This document shows, piece by piece, positions 1-11,381 of a stretch of DNA of 64,000 nucleotides. A model generated the notes under the pieces. It saw only the letters and a list, made by a program, of their open reading frames with translations. It had not been told where the DNA came from and did not search any database. The stretch lies in contig NZ_JACIEJ010000005.1 in the NCBI RefSeq assembly GCF_014196795.1, forward strand, positions 62,001 through 126,000, written 5' to 3'. The position numbers were made by a program, and so were the translations under genes. Source of the stretch: Sagittula marina. Its GTDB lineage: Bacteria > Pseudomonadota > Alphaproteobacteria > Rhodobacterales > Rhodobacteraceae. Numbering within the stretch: the stretch's first letter is position 1; each line of letters begins with the position of its first letter.

Positions 1-1025
<1,025 letters not shown>

Positions 1026-1116
1026 TGGGCAACGCAACGTACAAGGCGCAGCAGTGCCAAGCCCGCCCTTTCAATGAGGTCACGACGACGACCGAGCGTC
1101 TGGGAGGAACCGACTG

Positions 1117-1989
1117 ATGCAAAAGACAGTCAATCAAAAGGCATGGTTTCTGGTTTTGCCAGTGCTTTTGCTGGTCGCCTTTTCCGCCGTCATCCCGCTG
1201 ATGACCGTGGTGAATTATTCCATTCAGGACACCTTCGGTGGCCAGTTTTACCCGCTCGACGACAAGCTCATGTGGTTCAGCGATCTGCTTGAGGACGAAC
1301 GCATGTGGGGCGCGCTTCAGCGCCAGCTCATGTTCTCCGGCATCATCCTGGCCATCGAGATCCCGCTGGGCATCTTCGTGGCGCTGAACATGCCCAAGTC
1401 CGGCTTCTGGTCCAGCTTCTGCCTTGTGGTGATGTCGCTGCCGCTTTTGATCCCCTGGAACGTGGTGGGCACGATCTGGCAGATCTTCGGCAGGGTGGAT
1501 ATCGGCCTGCTGGGTTATGTGCTGGACAAGATCGGCATCGATTACAACTACACGCAGAACACGTTTGACGCATGGGTGACGATCATTGTCATGGACGTCT
1601 GGCACTGGACCTCGCTTGTGGCGCTGCTGGCCTTTGCCGGGCTGAAGTCCATCCCCGACGCCTATTACCAGGCGGCCAAGATCGACCAGGCCAACCGTTG
1701 GAAAGTGTTCCGCTTTATCGAGCTGCCCAAGATGATGGGTGTCTTGATGATCGCGATCCTGCTGCGTTTCATGGACAGCTTCATGATCTATACCGAGCCG
1801 TTCGTCGTCACCGGCGGTGGCCCCGGCAACGCCACGACGCTGCTGTCCATCGACCTTGTGAAAATGGCGCTGGGACAGTTTGACCTTGGTCCTGCGGCGG
1901 CCTTCAGCTTGATGTACTTCTTGGTTATCTTGTTGATTTCGTGGGTGTTTTACACCGTGATGACCAACCTCGACAAAAAGGGCATGTGA
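1117..1989 (+). CDS. glpP: Glycerol ABC transporter permease GlpP
   Basis: Inner-membrane permease of the MalF/UgpA type, 290 residues with about six hydrophobic segments, the first at residues 8-30. The cytoplasmic EAA-type loop is seen around IPDAYYQAAKIDQANRWKVF. The start is set by GGGAGG a few bases before ATG 1117; a longer ATG in another frame has no support. Its stop overlaps the start of the next permease (TGATG), so the two are translationally coupled. Position between the GlpT ATPase and GlpQ, GlpU and GlpV supports a glycerol transporter rather than a maltose or glycerol-3-phosphate system. Confidence 0.88.
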   Translation: MQKTVNQKAWFLVLPVLLLVAFSAVIPLMTVVNYSIQDTFGGQFYPLDDKLMWFSDLLEDERMWGALQRQLMFSGIILAIEIPLGIFVALNMPKSGFWSSFCLVVMSLPLLIPWNVVGTIWQIFGRVDIGLLGYVLDKIGIDYNYTQNTFDAWVTIIVMDVWHWTSLVALLAFAGLKSIPDAYYQAAKIDQANRWKVFRFIELPKMMGVLMIAILLRFMDSFMIYTEPFVVTGGGPGNATTLLSIDLVKMALGQFDLGPAAAFSLMYFLVILLISWVFYTVMTNLDKKGM

Positions 1990-2852
1990 TGACGGACACC
2001 ACGATTCCCGAAAACCTGACCGCCCAGGGGTCCAACACCCGCAAGCGGTTCAAGGTGAATACATCGGCCATTGTCATGGGCTTGTACCTGCTGTTCCTGA
2101 TGCTGCCGCTCTACTGGCTGCTGAACATGAGCCTGAAGACCAACACCGAGATCCTGAACGATTTCACCCTGTTCCCGCGCAATCTGACGCTGGACAACTA
2201 CCGCACGATCCTGACCGATCCGTCGTGGTACATGGGCTATGTGAATTCGCTGATCTACGTGGTGATGAACATGGTGATCTCGCTTTCGGTGGCGCTGCCG
2301 GCGGCCTATGCGTTCTCGCGCTACAGCTTCATGGGGGACAAGCATCTGTTTTTCTGGCTGCTGACCAACCGCATGGCCCCGCCTGCCGTCTTTGCGCTGC
2401 CGTTCTTTCAGCTGTATTCGTCGGTCGGCCTGTTCGACACGCACATCGCCGTGGCTTTGGCGCACTGCCTGTTCAACGTGCCGCTGGCGGTCTGGATCCT
2501 GGAGGGCTTCATGCGGGGCGTCCCGAAGGAAATCGACGAGACCGCCTACATTGACGGCTACTCCTTCGGCGGCTTCTTTGTGAAGATCTTCATGCCCCTG
2601 ATCGCCAGTGGCATCGGTGTGGCGGCGTTCTTCTGCTTCATGTTCTCGTGGGTGGAGCTGCTGCTGTCGCGGACGCTGACCACGGTGGATGCCAAGCCCA
2701 TCGCCGCGATCATGACCCGGACCCAAGGGGCGTCCGGCATCGACTGGGGCGTACTGGCCGCAGCGGGCATCCTGACCATCGTGCCGGGCGCGCTCGTGAT
2801 CTACTTCGTGCGCAACTACATCGCCAAGGGCTTTGCTCTGGGGAGGGTGTGA
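1989..2852 (+). CDS. glpQ: Glycerol ABC transporter permease GlpQ
   Basis: Second permease (MalG/UgpE type), 287 residues. A hydrophilic N-terminus of about 22 residues is followed by six membrane segments. The EAA loop reads EIDETAYIDGYSFGGFF near residues 175-195. ATG 1989 overlaps the glpP stop by one base; an in-frame ATG 48 bases upstream lies inside glpP and would only add residues read from its coding sequence. Together with glpP it forms the membrane channel. Downstream, before glpU, the operon contains an unusual perfect palindrome (2887-2912). Confidence 0.88.
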   Translation: MTDTTIPENLTAQGSNTRKRFKVNTSAIVMGLYLLFLMLPLYWLLNMSLKTNTEILNDFTLFPRNLTLDNYRTILTDPSWYMGYVNSLIYVVMNMVISLSVALPAAYAFSRYSFMGDKHLFFWLLTNRMAPPAVFALPFFQLYSSVGLFDTHIAVALAHCLFNVPLAVWILEGFMRGVPKEIDETAYIDGYSFGGFFVKIFMPLIASGIGVAAFFCFMFSWVELLLSRTLTTVDAKPIAAIMTRTQGASGIDWGVLAAAGILTIVPGALVIYFVRNYIAKGFALGRV

Positions 2853-2886
2853 TGATGCAGGGACATCCGCGCAACGAACGTCCCAT

Positions 2887-2912
2887 CCAGAATTGTCAGC
2901 TGACAATTCTGG
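2887..2912. promoter_or_regulatory. Perfect 26-bp palindrome between glpQ and glpU
   Basis: The two 13-base halves are CCAGAATTGTCAG and CTGACAATTCTGG, a fully self-complementary sequence with no spacer. It lies in the 102-base gap between the glpQ stop and the glpU start. As DNA it could be an operator, since TTGTC-N4-GACAA resembles GntR-type half sites. As RNA it would form a hairpin that could protect or attenuate the transporter mRNA. No T-tract follows, so it is not a standard terminator. Function is inference; the palindrome itself is certain. Confidence 0.6.
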
Positions 2913-2954
2913 GCACGGACACCACGACGCAATTTGAAACGAGGAGCGCCTGAC

Positions 2955-3230
2955 ATGGAATGGATGGCATGGACCTGGCCGACCGCGATCTTCTTCATGG
3001 TGATCGCAAGCCTGCTGATCCTCTTCACGATCCTCGCGATCAAATTCCCGGAGACGCCGCGCACCGGCATCCTTCGGATCGAAACGACACGAGGCGACCG
3101 CCTGTTCATCACGCTTCTGGGAAGCGCCTTTATCAATCTTGCGTGGCTGGGGCTGGTTGGCGCCGACACGCAGCCGTGGGCGCTTGTCGTCTGCGGGGTC
3201 TACGCCGCGGCGGTGTTCCGCTGGGTGTAA
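2955..3230 (+). CDS. glpU: Small membrane protein of the glycerol transporter (GlpU, DUF2160)
   Basis: A 91-residue integral membrane protein with three likely hydrophobic segments (residues about 5-25, 48-62, 68-85). DUF2160-type proteins are found only with glycerol ABC transporters of this kind, and the position between glpQ and glpV fits. ATG 2955 was chosen because GAGGAG precedes it; an upstream in-frame codon at 2934 would start within that ribosome-binding sequence. Its exact role in transport is unknown to me. Confidence 0.82.
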   Translation: MEWMAWTWPTAIFFMVIASLLILFTILAIKFPETPRTGILRIETTRGDRLFITLLGSAFINLAWLGLVGADTQPWALVVCGVYAAAVFRWV

Positions 3231-3303
3231 GACAGACTTGCGCGTGGTCCCAGCCTTGGGGCGCGCGGCCTAAACAAAAGTTCACATAAGGGAGGAAACC
3301 AAT

Positions 3304-5025
3304 ATGAACTTTACGTTGAAATCCACCACCGCACTGGCGGTGGCGCTTAGCCTGACGGGCGGAGCGGCATTTGCGGACATGGAAGCCGCGAAGAAGTTCC
3401 TCGACGAGGAAATCGGCGACCAGTCGGCCCTGACCCGCGAAGAGCAGGAGCAGGAGATGCAGTGGTTCATCGACGCAGCCGCGCCGATGGAAGGGATGGA
3501 GATCAAGGTCGTCTCCGAGACCATCACCACCCACGAATACGAATCCCAGGTGCTCGCACCGGCGTTCGAGGCCATCACCGGCATCAAGATCACACACGAC
3601 CTGATCGGCGAAGGTGACGTGGTCGAAAAGCTGCAAACCCAGATGCAGTCCGGCGAGAACATCTATGACGCCTACGTCAATGACTCCGACCTGATCGGCA
3701 CGCACTGGCGCTACCAGCAGGTGCGTAACCTGACCGACTGGATGGCGAACGAAGGCGCGGACGTGACCAACCCCGGTCTCGACCTCGACGACTTCATCGG
3801 CACGGCCTTTACCTCTGCGCCCGATGGCAAGCTGTACCAGTTGCCGACGCAGCAGTTCGCGAACCTCTACTGGTTCCGCTACGATTGGTTCAACGACGAA
3901 AAGAACAAGGCCGATTTCCAGGAGAAATATGGCTACGAGCTGGGTGTTCCGGTGAACTGGTCCGCCTATGAGGACATCGCCGAATTCTTTACCGGTCGTG
4001 ATCTGTCCCACATGGGCATCGACGACGAGATCTATGGCAACATGGACTACGGCAAGAAAGACCCGAGCCTTGGCTGGCGCTACACCGATGCGTGGCTGTC
4101 CATGGCGGGTGCAGGGTCCAAGGGTGAGCCGAACGGCCTGCCAGTCGACGAATGGGGCATCCGTGTGAACGAGCAGTCCCAGCCCGTGGGCTCCTGTGTC
4201 GCCCGTGGTGGTGCCACCAACGGCCCCGCAGCGGTCTACGCTGTGACCAAAGCCATCGAATGGCTGGAAAAGTACACGCCCCCGGCGGCGGCTGGCATGA
4301 CCTTCTCCGAGGCAGGCCCGATCCCGGCGCAGGGCAACGTGGCCCAGCAGATGTTCTGGTACACCGCCTTTACCGCGGACACGGTCAAGCCGGGTCTGCC
4401 GGTGATGAACGAGGACGGCACGCCCAAGTGGCGCATGGCCCCCAGCCCGCACGGCGCATATTGGGAAGAGGGCACCAAGATCGGCTATCAGGACGTGGGC
4501 TCCTGGACGCTGATGAAATCCACCCCGGTGGACCGTGCAAAGGCCGCGTGGCTCTATGCGCAGTTCGTGACCTCCAAGACGGTGGACACCAAGAAGTCGC
4601 ATGTGGGTCTGACCTTCATCCGCGACAGCTCGATCAACCACGAGTCCTTTACCGAGCGTGCCGACAAGCTGGGTGGCCTGGTGGAATTCTACCGTTCGCC
4701 CGCACGCGTGGCCTGGTCGCCGACCGGCACCAACGTGCCTGACTACCCCAAGCTGGCACAGCTGTGGTGGCAGAACATCGGTGACGCCATGTCCGGCGCC
4801 AAGACCCCGCAGGAGGCGCTCGACGCCCTGTGCGAGGACCAGGAAGATGTCATGGCGCGCCTCGAACGTGCTGGCATTCAGGGCGAAATCGGCCCGAAGC
4901 TGAACGAAGAGCGTGATCCGGAATACTGGCTTTCTCAGGAAGGTTCGCCCAAGGCGAAGCTGGAGAACGAGGAAGAAGAGCCCGAGACCATCTCTTATGA
5001 TGAGCTGATCAAGTCCTGGCAGTAA
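3304..5025 (+). CDS. glpV: Glycerol-binding periplasmic protein GlpV
   Basis: Extracellular solute-binding protein of 573 residues, long for the family. A Sec signal peptide covers residues 1-24 (hydrophobic core ALAVALSLTGGAAFA, cleavage after AFA). It is expected to deliver glycerol to GlpPQ in the periplasm. The start has a strong GGGAGGAAACC site. A strong hairpin with a T-tract follows 10 bases after the stop and separates the transporter genes from glpK. The C-terminus is acidic (NEEEEEPE). Confidence 0.87.
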   Translation: MNFTLKSTTALAVALSLTGGAAFADMEAAKKFLDEEIGDQSALTREEQEQEMQWFIDAAAPMEGMEIKVVSETITTHEYESQVLAPAFEAITGIKITHDLIGEGDVVEKLQTQMQSGENIYDAYVNDSDLIGTHWRYQQVRNLTDWMANEGADVTNPGLDLDDFIGTAFTSAPDGKLYQLPTQQFANLYWFRYDWFNDEKNKADFQEKYGYELGVPVNWSAYEDIAEFFTGRDLSHMGIDDEIYGNMDYGKKDPSLGWRYTDAWLSMAGAGSKGEPNGLPVDEWGIRVNEQSQPVGSCVARGGATNGPAAVYAVTKAIEWLEKYTPPAAAGMTFSEAGPIPAQGNVAQQMFWYTAFTADTVKPGLPVMNEDGTPKWRMAPSPHGAYWEEGTKIGYQDVGSWTLMKSTPVDRAKAAWLYAQFVTSKTVDTKKSHVGLTFIRDSSINHESFTERADKLGGLVEFYRSPARVAWSPTGTNVPDYPKLAQLWWQNIGDAMSGAKTPQEALDALCEDQEDVMARLERAGIQGEIGPKLNEERDPEYWLSQEGSPKAKLENEEEEPETISYDELIKSWQ

Positions 5026-5035
5026 GCCTGACTTT

Positions 5036-5069
5036 GCCGGGGCCTCCAGTCGCGAGGCCCCGGCGTTTT
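5036..5069 (+). terminator. Terminator or attenuator between glpV and glpK
   Basis: An 11-bp perfect stem (GCCGGGGCCTC / GAGGCCCCGGC, arms 5036-5046 and 5054-5064) with a 7-base loop is followed by GTTTT. It sits between glpV and glpK on the same strand. It may end most transporter transcripts and lower glpK expression relative to the abundant binding protein. Confidence 0.75.
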
Positions 5070-5156
5070 GACATTTCGGCGGTGTGATTGTTTTCTGGCC
5101 TCTCTGCGGATTGCAGGCCACAACGCGACACCGCCCCCGACACGGAGTTTCCCCAC

Positions 5157-6659
<1,503 letters not shown>

Positions 6660-6767
6660 GCGTTGCGGTGCCCACGGGCCCGTGACCCGGCGGCTGGCGC
6701 GCAATCCATGATGTGAGCCGGGGGCGGGGTGGAACCGCACGAGGTTATTTTGGCCCGCGCTCGGGGG

Positions 6768-7784
6768 TTAGCTGCTCAGCGCCAAGAGGTCCTGATAGAG
6801 CGTTTCCGATATTTCCACATAGCCCCGCGCGGCATTGCGCGCACGCGCCGCGTAGCGCCGCTCGGATGGCAGGCGCGCACCCTGTCCCCCGATCTCGGCA
6901 AAGAGCCGTTCGGCGCGGGCGTCGCTGTCTGCCACCGCGCCGCCTGACAGCCGGTCCGGGTCGAAGGCCAGCAGGATTTGTCCGTGATAGGGGGCTTCGG
7001 GGCGGCCTTCGGCATAGGCCATGCTGTCGAGGCTGGTGAGATCGCCAATCAACGGCCCGGCCATGAGTTCGACCATGAGGGACAGCGCCGACCCCTTGTA
7101 GCTGCCAAAGGTGCACATGGCCCCGTCCATCGCAGCCTCTGGGTCCGTGGTGGGCTGACCGTTCGCATCGAGCGCCACGCCCTCGGGAAGGGGCTTGTTT
7201 TCACGGCGATAGAGTTCGATTTCTCCACGGGCAAAGGCAGAAGTCGCGAAGTCAAAGACAAAGGGATCGCCGTTGCGCGGCCAGCCGAAGGAAATCGGGT
7301 TGGTTCCAAGCGCCCCGCGCGTGCCGCCCGCGGGAGCAACCCATGCGTGGCTAGGCGTCATGGAGAGGGCCGACAATCCGTGGCCTGTCAGCTGTTCGAC
7401 CTCGGGCCAGAGAGCGGAAAAATGGTAGCACCGGGTCACCGCCAAAGCCGCGACACCAAACCGTTTTGCGCGGTCCACAAGGTGGGGCATGGCGGCCTGA
7501 ACGGCGAGCAATGAGATCGCCCCGCCCGCATCAGCACGCACCACGGCACTGTCGTCCAAGGTCAGAGCGGGGTCCGCCTGCGGATCGACGCGCCCGGTGC
7601 GGGTGGTTTCGGCGCACATGAACAGGCGAAAAAGCCCGTGGCTCTGGCAATCGTCCATCTGGCAGGTGGTCAACATGTCCGCGATGGCCTGAACATGACG
7701 CGGGCCGTAGCCTACAGCCTGCAAGGTGCGGGTGGCGAGTCCGTGAACCTCGTCTCGGGATAGGCGGCGCATGGTCATGGACAT
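6768..7784 (-). CDS. Ldh2-family NAD(P)H-dependent oxidoreductase (malate/lactate dehydrogenase-like)
   Basis: A 338-residue member of the malate/L-lactate/ureidoglycolate dehydrogenase family. Family landmarks include DDCQSHGLFRL near residue 50, the loop GGTRGALGTNPISFGWP, and GSYKGSALSLMVELMAG. The family also contains delta1-piperideine-2-carboxylate and delta1-pyrroline-2-carboxylate reductases, and the substrate cannot be told from sequence alone. GGGAG lies directly before the first ATG, so the second or third Met (7778 or 7772) may be the true start. Monocistronic, convergent with glpK. Confidence 0.8.
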   Translation of the reverse strand: MSMTMRRLSRDEVHGLATRTLQAVGYGPRHVQAIADMLTTCQMDDCQSHGLFRLFMCAETTRTGRVDPQADPALTLDDSAVVRADAGGAISLLAVQAAMPHLVDRAKRFGVAALAVTRCYHFSALWPEVEQLTGHGLSALSMTPSHAWVAPAGGTRGALGTNPISFGWPRNGDPFVFDFATSAFARGEIELYRRENKPLPEGVALDANGQPTTDPEAAMDGAMCTFGSYKGSALSLMVELMAGPLIGDLTSLDSMAYAEGRPEAPYHGQILLAFDPDRLSGGAVADSDARAERLFAEIGGQGARLPSERRYAARARNAARGYVEISETLYQDLLALSS

Positions 7785-7832
7785 TCTCCCGGCGGTGATC
7801 TGCCCCAGAGCTACCCGATTCTGCGCGGCTTC

Positions 7833-8534
7833 TCAAACCCCTGCGCGGGGGAGGTCGCATTCTATGCAGCATCCCCAACCGGCGGGCGATTCCAAAACGC
7901 CAATGTGCCCACCGAGCAAAGTCACCACTTTCCGCGCGATGGCGAGGCCCATGCCTGCCGTGCCGACCTCGTCCTTTGGGCGCAGCGTGTAGAGCGGCTG
8001 AAAAATCTTTTCCTCGTAGCCCTCGTCAATGCCCGGTCCGTCGTCCAACACGCGCAGCATGACACGATGCCCGTCCTCTCGTCCGGAAACGCGGATCTTG
8101 CCGCTGCGCGTGCCGTGGTGGATGATGGCGTTGGACAGCAGGGCCTCGATCAGGCGATCCAGATCGTTCTGCGGGGCCTGCACCGTGCCCACGACGCCAG
8201 ATAGATCCAGATCGAACCCCACGTTGTCAGACATGCGGGCCCAAGCTGCGCCGATCGCACTGCACAGGCTGATCGCGCTATGCGGATCGGACAGTCTTCC
8301 GACGCGAGACAAATCTGTCAGCCCGTCCAACATGCGGTCCATGCCCTGAGCATAGGATTTGAGCATCGACATATGAGTGACGACCTCCTCGGGAAGTGTC
8401 ATGCCGGCGCCATGGAGATCTTCTTCGATCCATTCGGGAATAACGCGCATCGCGCGGGAATATGTCTTCAAATCATGCGTGATAATATAAAGATAGGATT
8501 CAAAATCCTGTTGATCTGTCTCCACATCCTTCAT
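7833..8534 (-). CDS. Soluble sensor histidine kinase
   Basis: 233 residues with no membrane segment. The H-box is ITHDLKTYSRAMRVIPEWI at residues 18-36, followed by a dimerisation helix. The ATPase part has an N-box (LIEALLSNAIIHHG), G1 (DDGPGIDEG) and G2 (GTAGMGLAIARKV). I chose ATG 8534; the frame stays open to a TTG at 8708, but that extension has no recognisable domain. Divergent from a receiver protein gene at 8723, its likely partner. There is no separate sensor domain, so the signal probably comes through another protein. Confidence 0.75.
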   Translation of the reverse strand: MKDVETDQQDFESYLYIITHDLKTYSRAMRVIPEWIEEDLHGAGMTLPEEVVTHMSMLKSYAQGMDRMLDGLTDLSRVGRLSDPHSAISLCSAIGAAWARMSDNVGFDLDLSGVVGTVQAPQNDLDRLIEALLSNAIIHHGTRSGKIRVSGREDGHRVMLRVLDDGPGIDEGYEEKIFQPLYTLRPKDEVGTAGMGLAIARKVVTLLGGHIGVLESPAGWGCCIECDLPRAGV

Positions 8535-8722
8535 TTTGCTTGATCCGATCAAAGCAGCTCTTGTTATCAAAGTGATATCAGCCCAATTGCGGCCGGGCAA
8601 ATGCCATGGCCAGTGAATTTTCATAAATTTCGATGAAATAGCAAGGAATGCACTGTTTGAATTGAAGGGTGCACGTAGCGTAAGCTCATGCGGAGTGGGT
8701 TTGGGCAATGGAGATAGTGGTC

Positions 8723-9406
8723 ATGGCAGATAAAACCAAGGATGCAGAGCTGGCCGCGATACGCGCAGCGTACCGCAAAGACGGCTTGCAGGACCGACAG
8801 CGCGCATCCTTCGAGGTTCTGGTGCTAGATGATAGCCGGTTTGATCAAAACCAGATCAAACGGGCCTGCGGCAAAACTGGCTTGCCAGTGACGACGCGGC
8901 TGACCTCCGACATGGACGAGTTCAGTCAAGCTCTTGATGAAAAAGCGTATGACGTCATCCTGATCGACTACATGCTGCCCAAGGGCAATGGCTTGGCTGC
9001 GCAACGTCTGGTGAACAATCACGCCATGAATTTTGGCGCTGCCGTTGTCATGATCTCGTCCGAGATGCGAACCGATGTTGCGGTGGCGTCAATGAAAAAG
9101 GGCTCGATGGACTGCCTCAACAAGGATGCACTGGATCCGGAAAAGCTGCGTGAAATCATGATGGCCTCTGCGAAGATTTTTTCCGAGGCCTCGCGTCATT
9201 GGATCGGGGAATTGCTGGCGCAGCAGCGCGTACAAATCGCACAAGACGTGGCGAAGGTCGTGCGGGACGAAATGGAGTTCGGACGATTTGTGGATACAAT
9301 AGATAAGAGAATTATCGATATGCTGGCGAGTAAAGGTTTTACAGAACCGGAAAATTGGAACGTTTCTTATCTTTTTGATGCGGATGAACCATTGAAGTTC
9401 CGTTAA
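8723..9406 (+). CDS. Response regulator with a receiver domain and uncharacterised C-terminal extension
   Basis: 227 residues. The receiver domain spans about residues 30-155: acidic pair LDDS, phospho-acceptor Asp in ILIDYMLP, switch Ser in MISSEM, and Lys in LNKDAL. A leader of about 30 residues precedes it. The last 70 residues form an amphipathic, probably helical tail with no DNA-binding domain I recognise, so output is probably by protein contact. Start 8723 has GGAG nine bases upstream; ATG 8708 is the alternative. Lower G+C at the 3' end than in neighbouring genes. Pairs with the divergent kinase. Confidence 0.75.
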   Translation: MADKTKDAELAAIRAAYRKDGLQDRQRASFEVLVLDDSRFDQNQIKRACGKTGLPVTTRLTSDMDEFSQALDEKAYDVILIDYMLPKGNGLAAQRLVNNHAMNFGAAVVMISSEMRTDVAVASMKKGSMDCLNKDALDPEKLREIMMASAKIFSEASRHWIGELLAQQRVQIAQDVAKVVRDEMEFGRFVDTIDKRIIDMLASKGFTEPENWNVSYLFDADEPLKFR

Positions 9407-10311
9407 ATTTATATGGCGTTTTGAAGTGGGGTTGTCGCGTGTATGTTATATTCAAAGCGGTGGCCAGCCGTTTCAGAACCAACTCAGGATTGTCTTTTTT
9501 GACCGTTTTCATTGTCCGCAATGACGTGCCAACATCCAAGGCTGATTGCGGAAGCTGCCTATCGTCGCGCTCCTAGCGGAATTGAGGGCTTTGCAGCACC
9601 TCATTGATCGGAACCGCGCGAGCCGCTGAGCGCGTGATGATTCCATCCAGTCACTGAAAGGACGCCTGCGGGCTGGGGAATTCAGTCGCCGCCTGCAAGC
9701 AGGTCGTTAAGCGACATGAGCAGCGACTCTGGCAACGCGACGGTCTACTGCGCTGGCGTCAGCGCACTATGCAACGCATGCTCATGTGGCGCTTGGCTGC
9801 GACTTCCCCCAAAGTCGCGCTTGCGCCGCTTTTTGACGGTTCGCGCGGTCACGCCCAAGCCTTCTGCAATATTCTTCTTTGCATCACCGATGGCCTGAAA
9901 GGGGCATACGTGCTTTGGTCTTTGTATGGCCCTGACGGTCTATGGATCAAAATTGTCACGCGGGATTCATCACGTGGCTCCCAGGCCCGCTGTCGGCAAA
10001 ATGCCTTCAGGTGCCGCGAAACCCTCTTCGTTTCAGGGCATTCAAAGCCGACATTCGCCGTCAAATTCCATCACGCGCAAGGCGCCTCTTTTTTCGGCTG
10101 GGTAATTGTTCTGCCGGTTTGGGGGACGCGCAACAGGAGCCTTGTGTCACGGTCTTATCTCGCTAGTGTTCAAATATGCGGCGCAGTCGTCCCAGACTGC
10201 CTGTAAAATGAACAAAGCGTGCCGCGCTGGGTCATGTGTCTCGGGCTTCATCTGTCACAGCCCCAGCGCGCTGACAGAAATGGGCGCGTATAAATCACGG
10301 GGAGAGACACC
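9407..10311. other. 905-bp stretch with no intact gene
   Basis: No frame here looks like a complete gene. The part at 9580-9905 is a decayed transposase (listed separately). On the minus strand, 9407-9600 has a 60-residue open frame rich in Lys/Arg that I cannot place. The last 250 bases probably hold the promoter of the ABC importer at 10312. Base composition is lower in G+C than the flanks, consistent with insertion and decay. Confidence 0.5.
9580..9905 (-). pseudogene. Decayed IS481-type transposase fragment (N-terminal part)
   Basis: The minus strand encodes GLGVTARTVKKRRKRDF, then ALTPAQ, an in-frame TAG, and SLLMSLNDLLAG. These match, as I recall the family, the N-terminal helix-turn-helix and linker of IS481-like transposases (VTEQTVWKWRKRD, LTPAQE, LLLPLDDLLA). 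At least two stops and a frame change follow, and the catalytic DDE domain is missing. No terminal inverted repeats were seen. It marks an old insertion; not functional. Confidence 0.5.
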
Positions 10312-11313
10312 ATGCTGCATCGTAGTTTGATCGGCCTCATGGGCATCGCGCTGGCCGCACCTGCCTTTGCTGAAACCGACATGCCTTTTGCGCTGGACTG
10401 GAAGTTCGAAGGGCCGGCCGCGCCTTATTTCACGGCTATCGACAAGGGCTTTTTCGCGGACAAGGATCTGACGGTCGAGATTACCGCAGGGCAGGGGTCG
10501 CTCGACGCAATTCCCAAGGTCGCCACGGGCGCGTTCCCGGTGGGCTTTGCGGACATCAATTCGCTGATCAAGTTCCTCGACCAGAACCCCGATGCCCCGG
10601 TGATCGCTGTTATGATGGTCTACGACAAGCCGCCCTTCGCCATTGTGGGCCGCAAGTCGCTGGGTGTCGAAATGCCCAAGGACCTCGAAGGCAAAGTGCT
10701 GGGCGCACCGCCGCCCGATGGCGCATGGGCGCAATTCCCGATTTTTGCCGCTGAGAACGACCTCGATATGGACGCGATTACGGTTGAGCCGGTGGGCTTT
10801 CCGACGCGCGAGCCGATGCTGGCCGAGGGCAAGGTCGCCTCGATCACCGGGTTCTCCTTCTCGTCGTTCCTGAACCTCGTGCGCCTTGGTGTGCCGGAGG
10901 ACGATATTTCCACCATCCTGATGGCGGATCATGGTGTTGACCTTTACGGCAACGCGATCATCGTGAACACGAACTTCGCCGACGAAAACCCCGAGGCCGT
11001 GACGGGCTTCCTGGAGGCCATCGCAATGGGGTGGAAAGACGCCATTGCCGATCCCGAAGCGGCCACCGCCAGCCTGGTGGAGCGCAACCCCGCCGCCGAT
11101 GCGGAGCTGGAGCAGCGCCGCCTGCAACTGGCGATCGACGCCAATGTGGTCACGGATTGGACGCAGGCCAACGGTATGGGGCGCATCGACGACGATCGTT
11201 TCGCCAATGCGCTGGAGCAGATCAAGCTGACATACGAGTTCCAGAACGAACCGGACGCCAGTGCGTACTTCACGGATGCCTATCTGCCAGAGGGTGGATT
11301 TTCGCTGGATTAA
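10312..11313 (+). CDS. ABC transporter substrate-binding protein, NMT1/SsuA type
   Basis: Periplasmic binding protein of the NitT/TauT/thiamine-precursor class, 333 residues. Signal peptide residues 1-20, cleaved after AFA. The mature protein begins with the class signature LDWKFEGPAAPYFTAIDKGF, close to NMT1/THI5 domains. RBS GGGAGAGACACC precedes ATG 10312. The substrate is not evident: sulfonates, pyrimidine thiamine precursors or other small anions are all possible. First gene of a three-gene importer, followed by a hairpin that likely lets it be made in excess. Confidence 0.82.
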   Translation: MLHRSLIGLMGIALAAPAFAETDMPFALDWKFEGPAAPYFTAIDKGFFADKDLTVEITAGQGSLDAIPKVATGAFPVGFADINSLIKFLDQNPDAPVIAVMMVYDKPPFAIVGRKSLGVEMPKDLEGKVLGAPPPDGAWAQFPIFAAENDLDMDAITVEPVGFPTREPMLAEGKVASITGFSFSSFLNLVRLGVPEDDISTILMADHGVDLYGNAIIVNTNFADENPEAVTGFLEAIAMGWKDAIADPEAATASLVERNPAADAELEQRRLQLAIDANVVTDWTQANGMGRIDDDRFANALEQIKLTYEFQNEPDASAYFTDAYLPEGGFSLD

Positions 11314-11339
11314 GGTTCGGTGAGGTAAATCCAATATAT

Positions 11340-11365
11340 GACCGGGCGCATCTGCGCGCCCGGTC
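11340..11365 (+). terminator. Intra-operon hairpin after the binding-protein gene
   Basis: A perfect 10-bp stem (GACCGGGCGC / GCGCCCGGTC) with loop ATCTGC lies between the binding-protein gene and the ATPase gene. No T-tract follows, so partial termination or mRNA stabilisation is more likely than full termination. Confidence 0.55.
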
Positions 11366-11381
11366 CCGCTAAGAGGCAGGC

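Noticed and set aside
3133-5121. A 662-codon minus-strand frame opposite glpV
   Set aside because: Antisense shadow of a high-G+C gene; no recognisable protein, and glpV on the other strand is certain.
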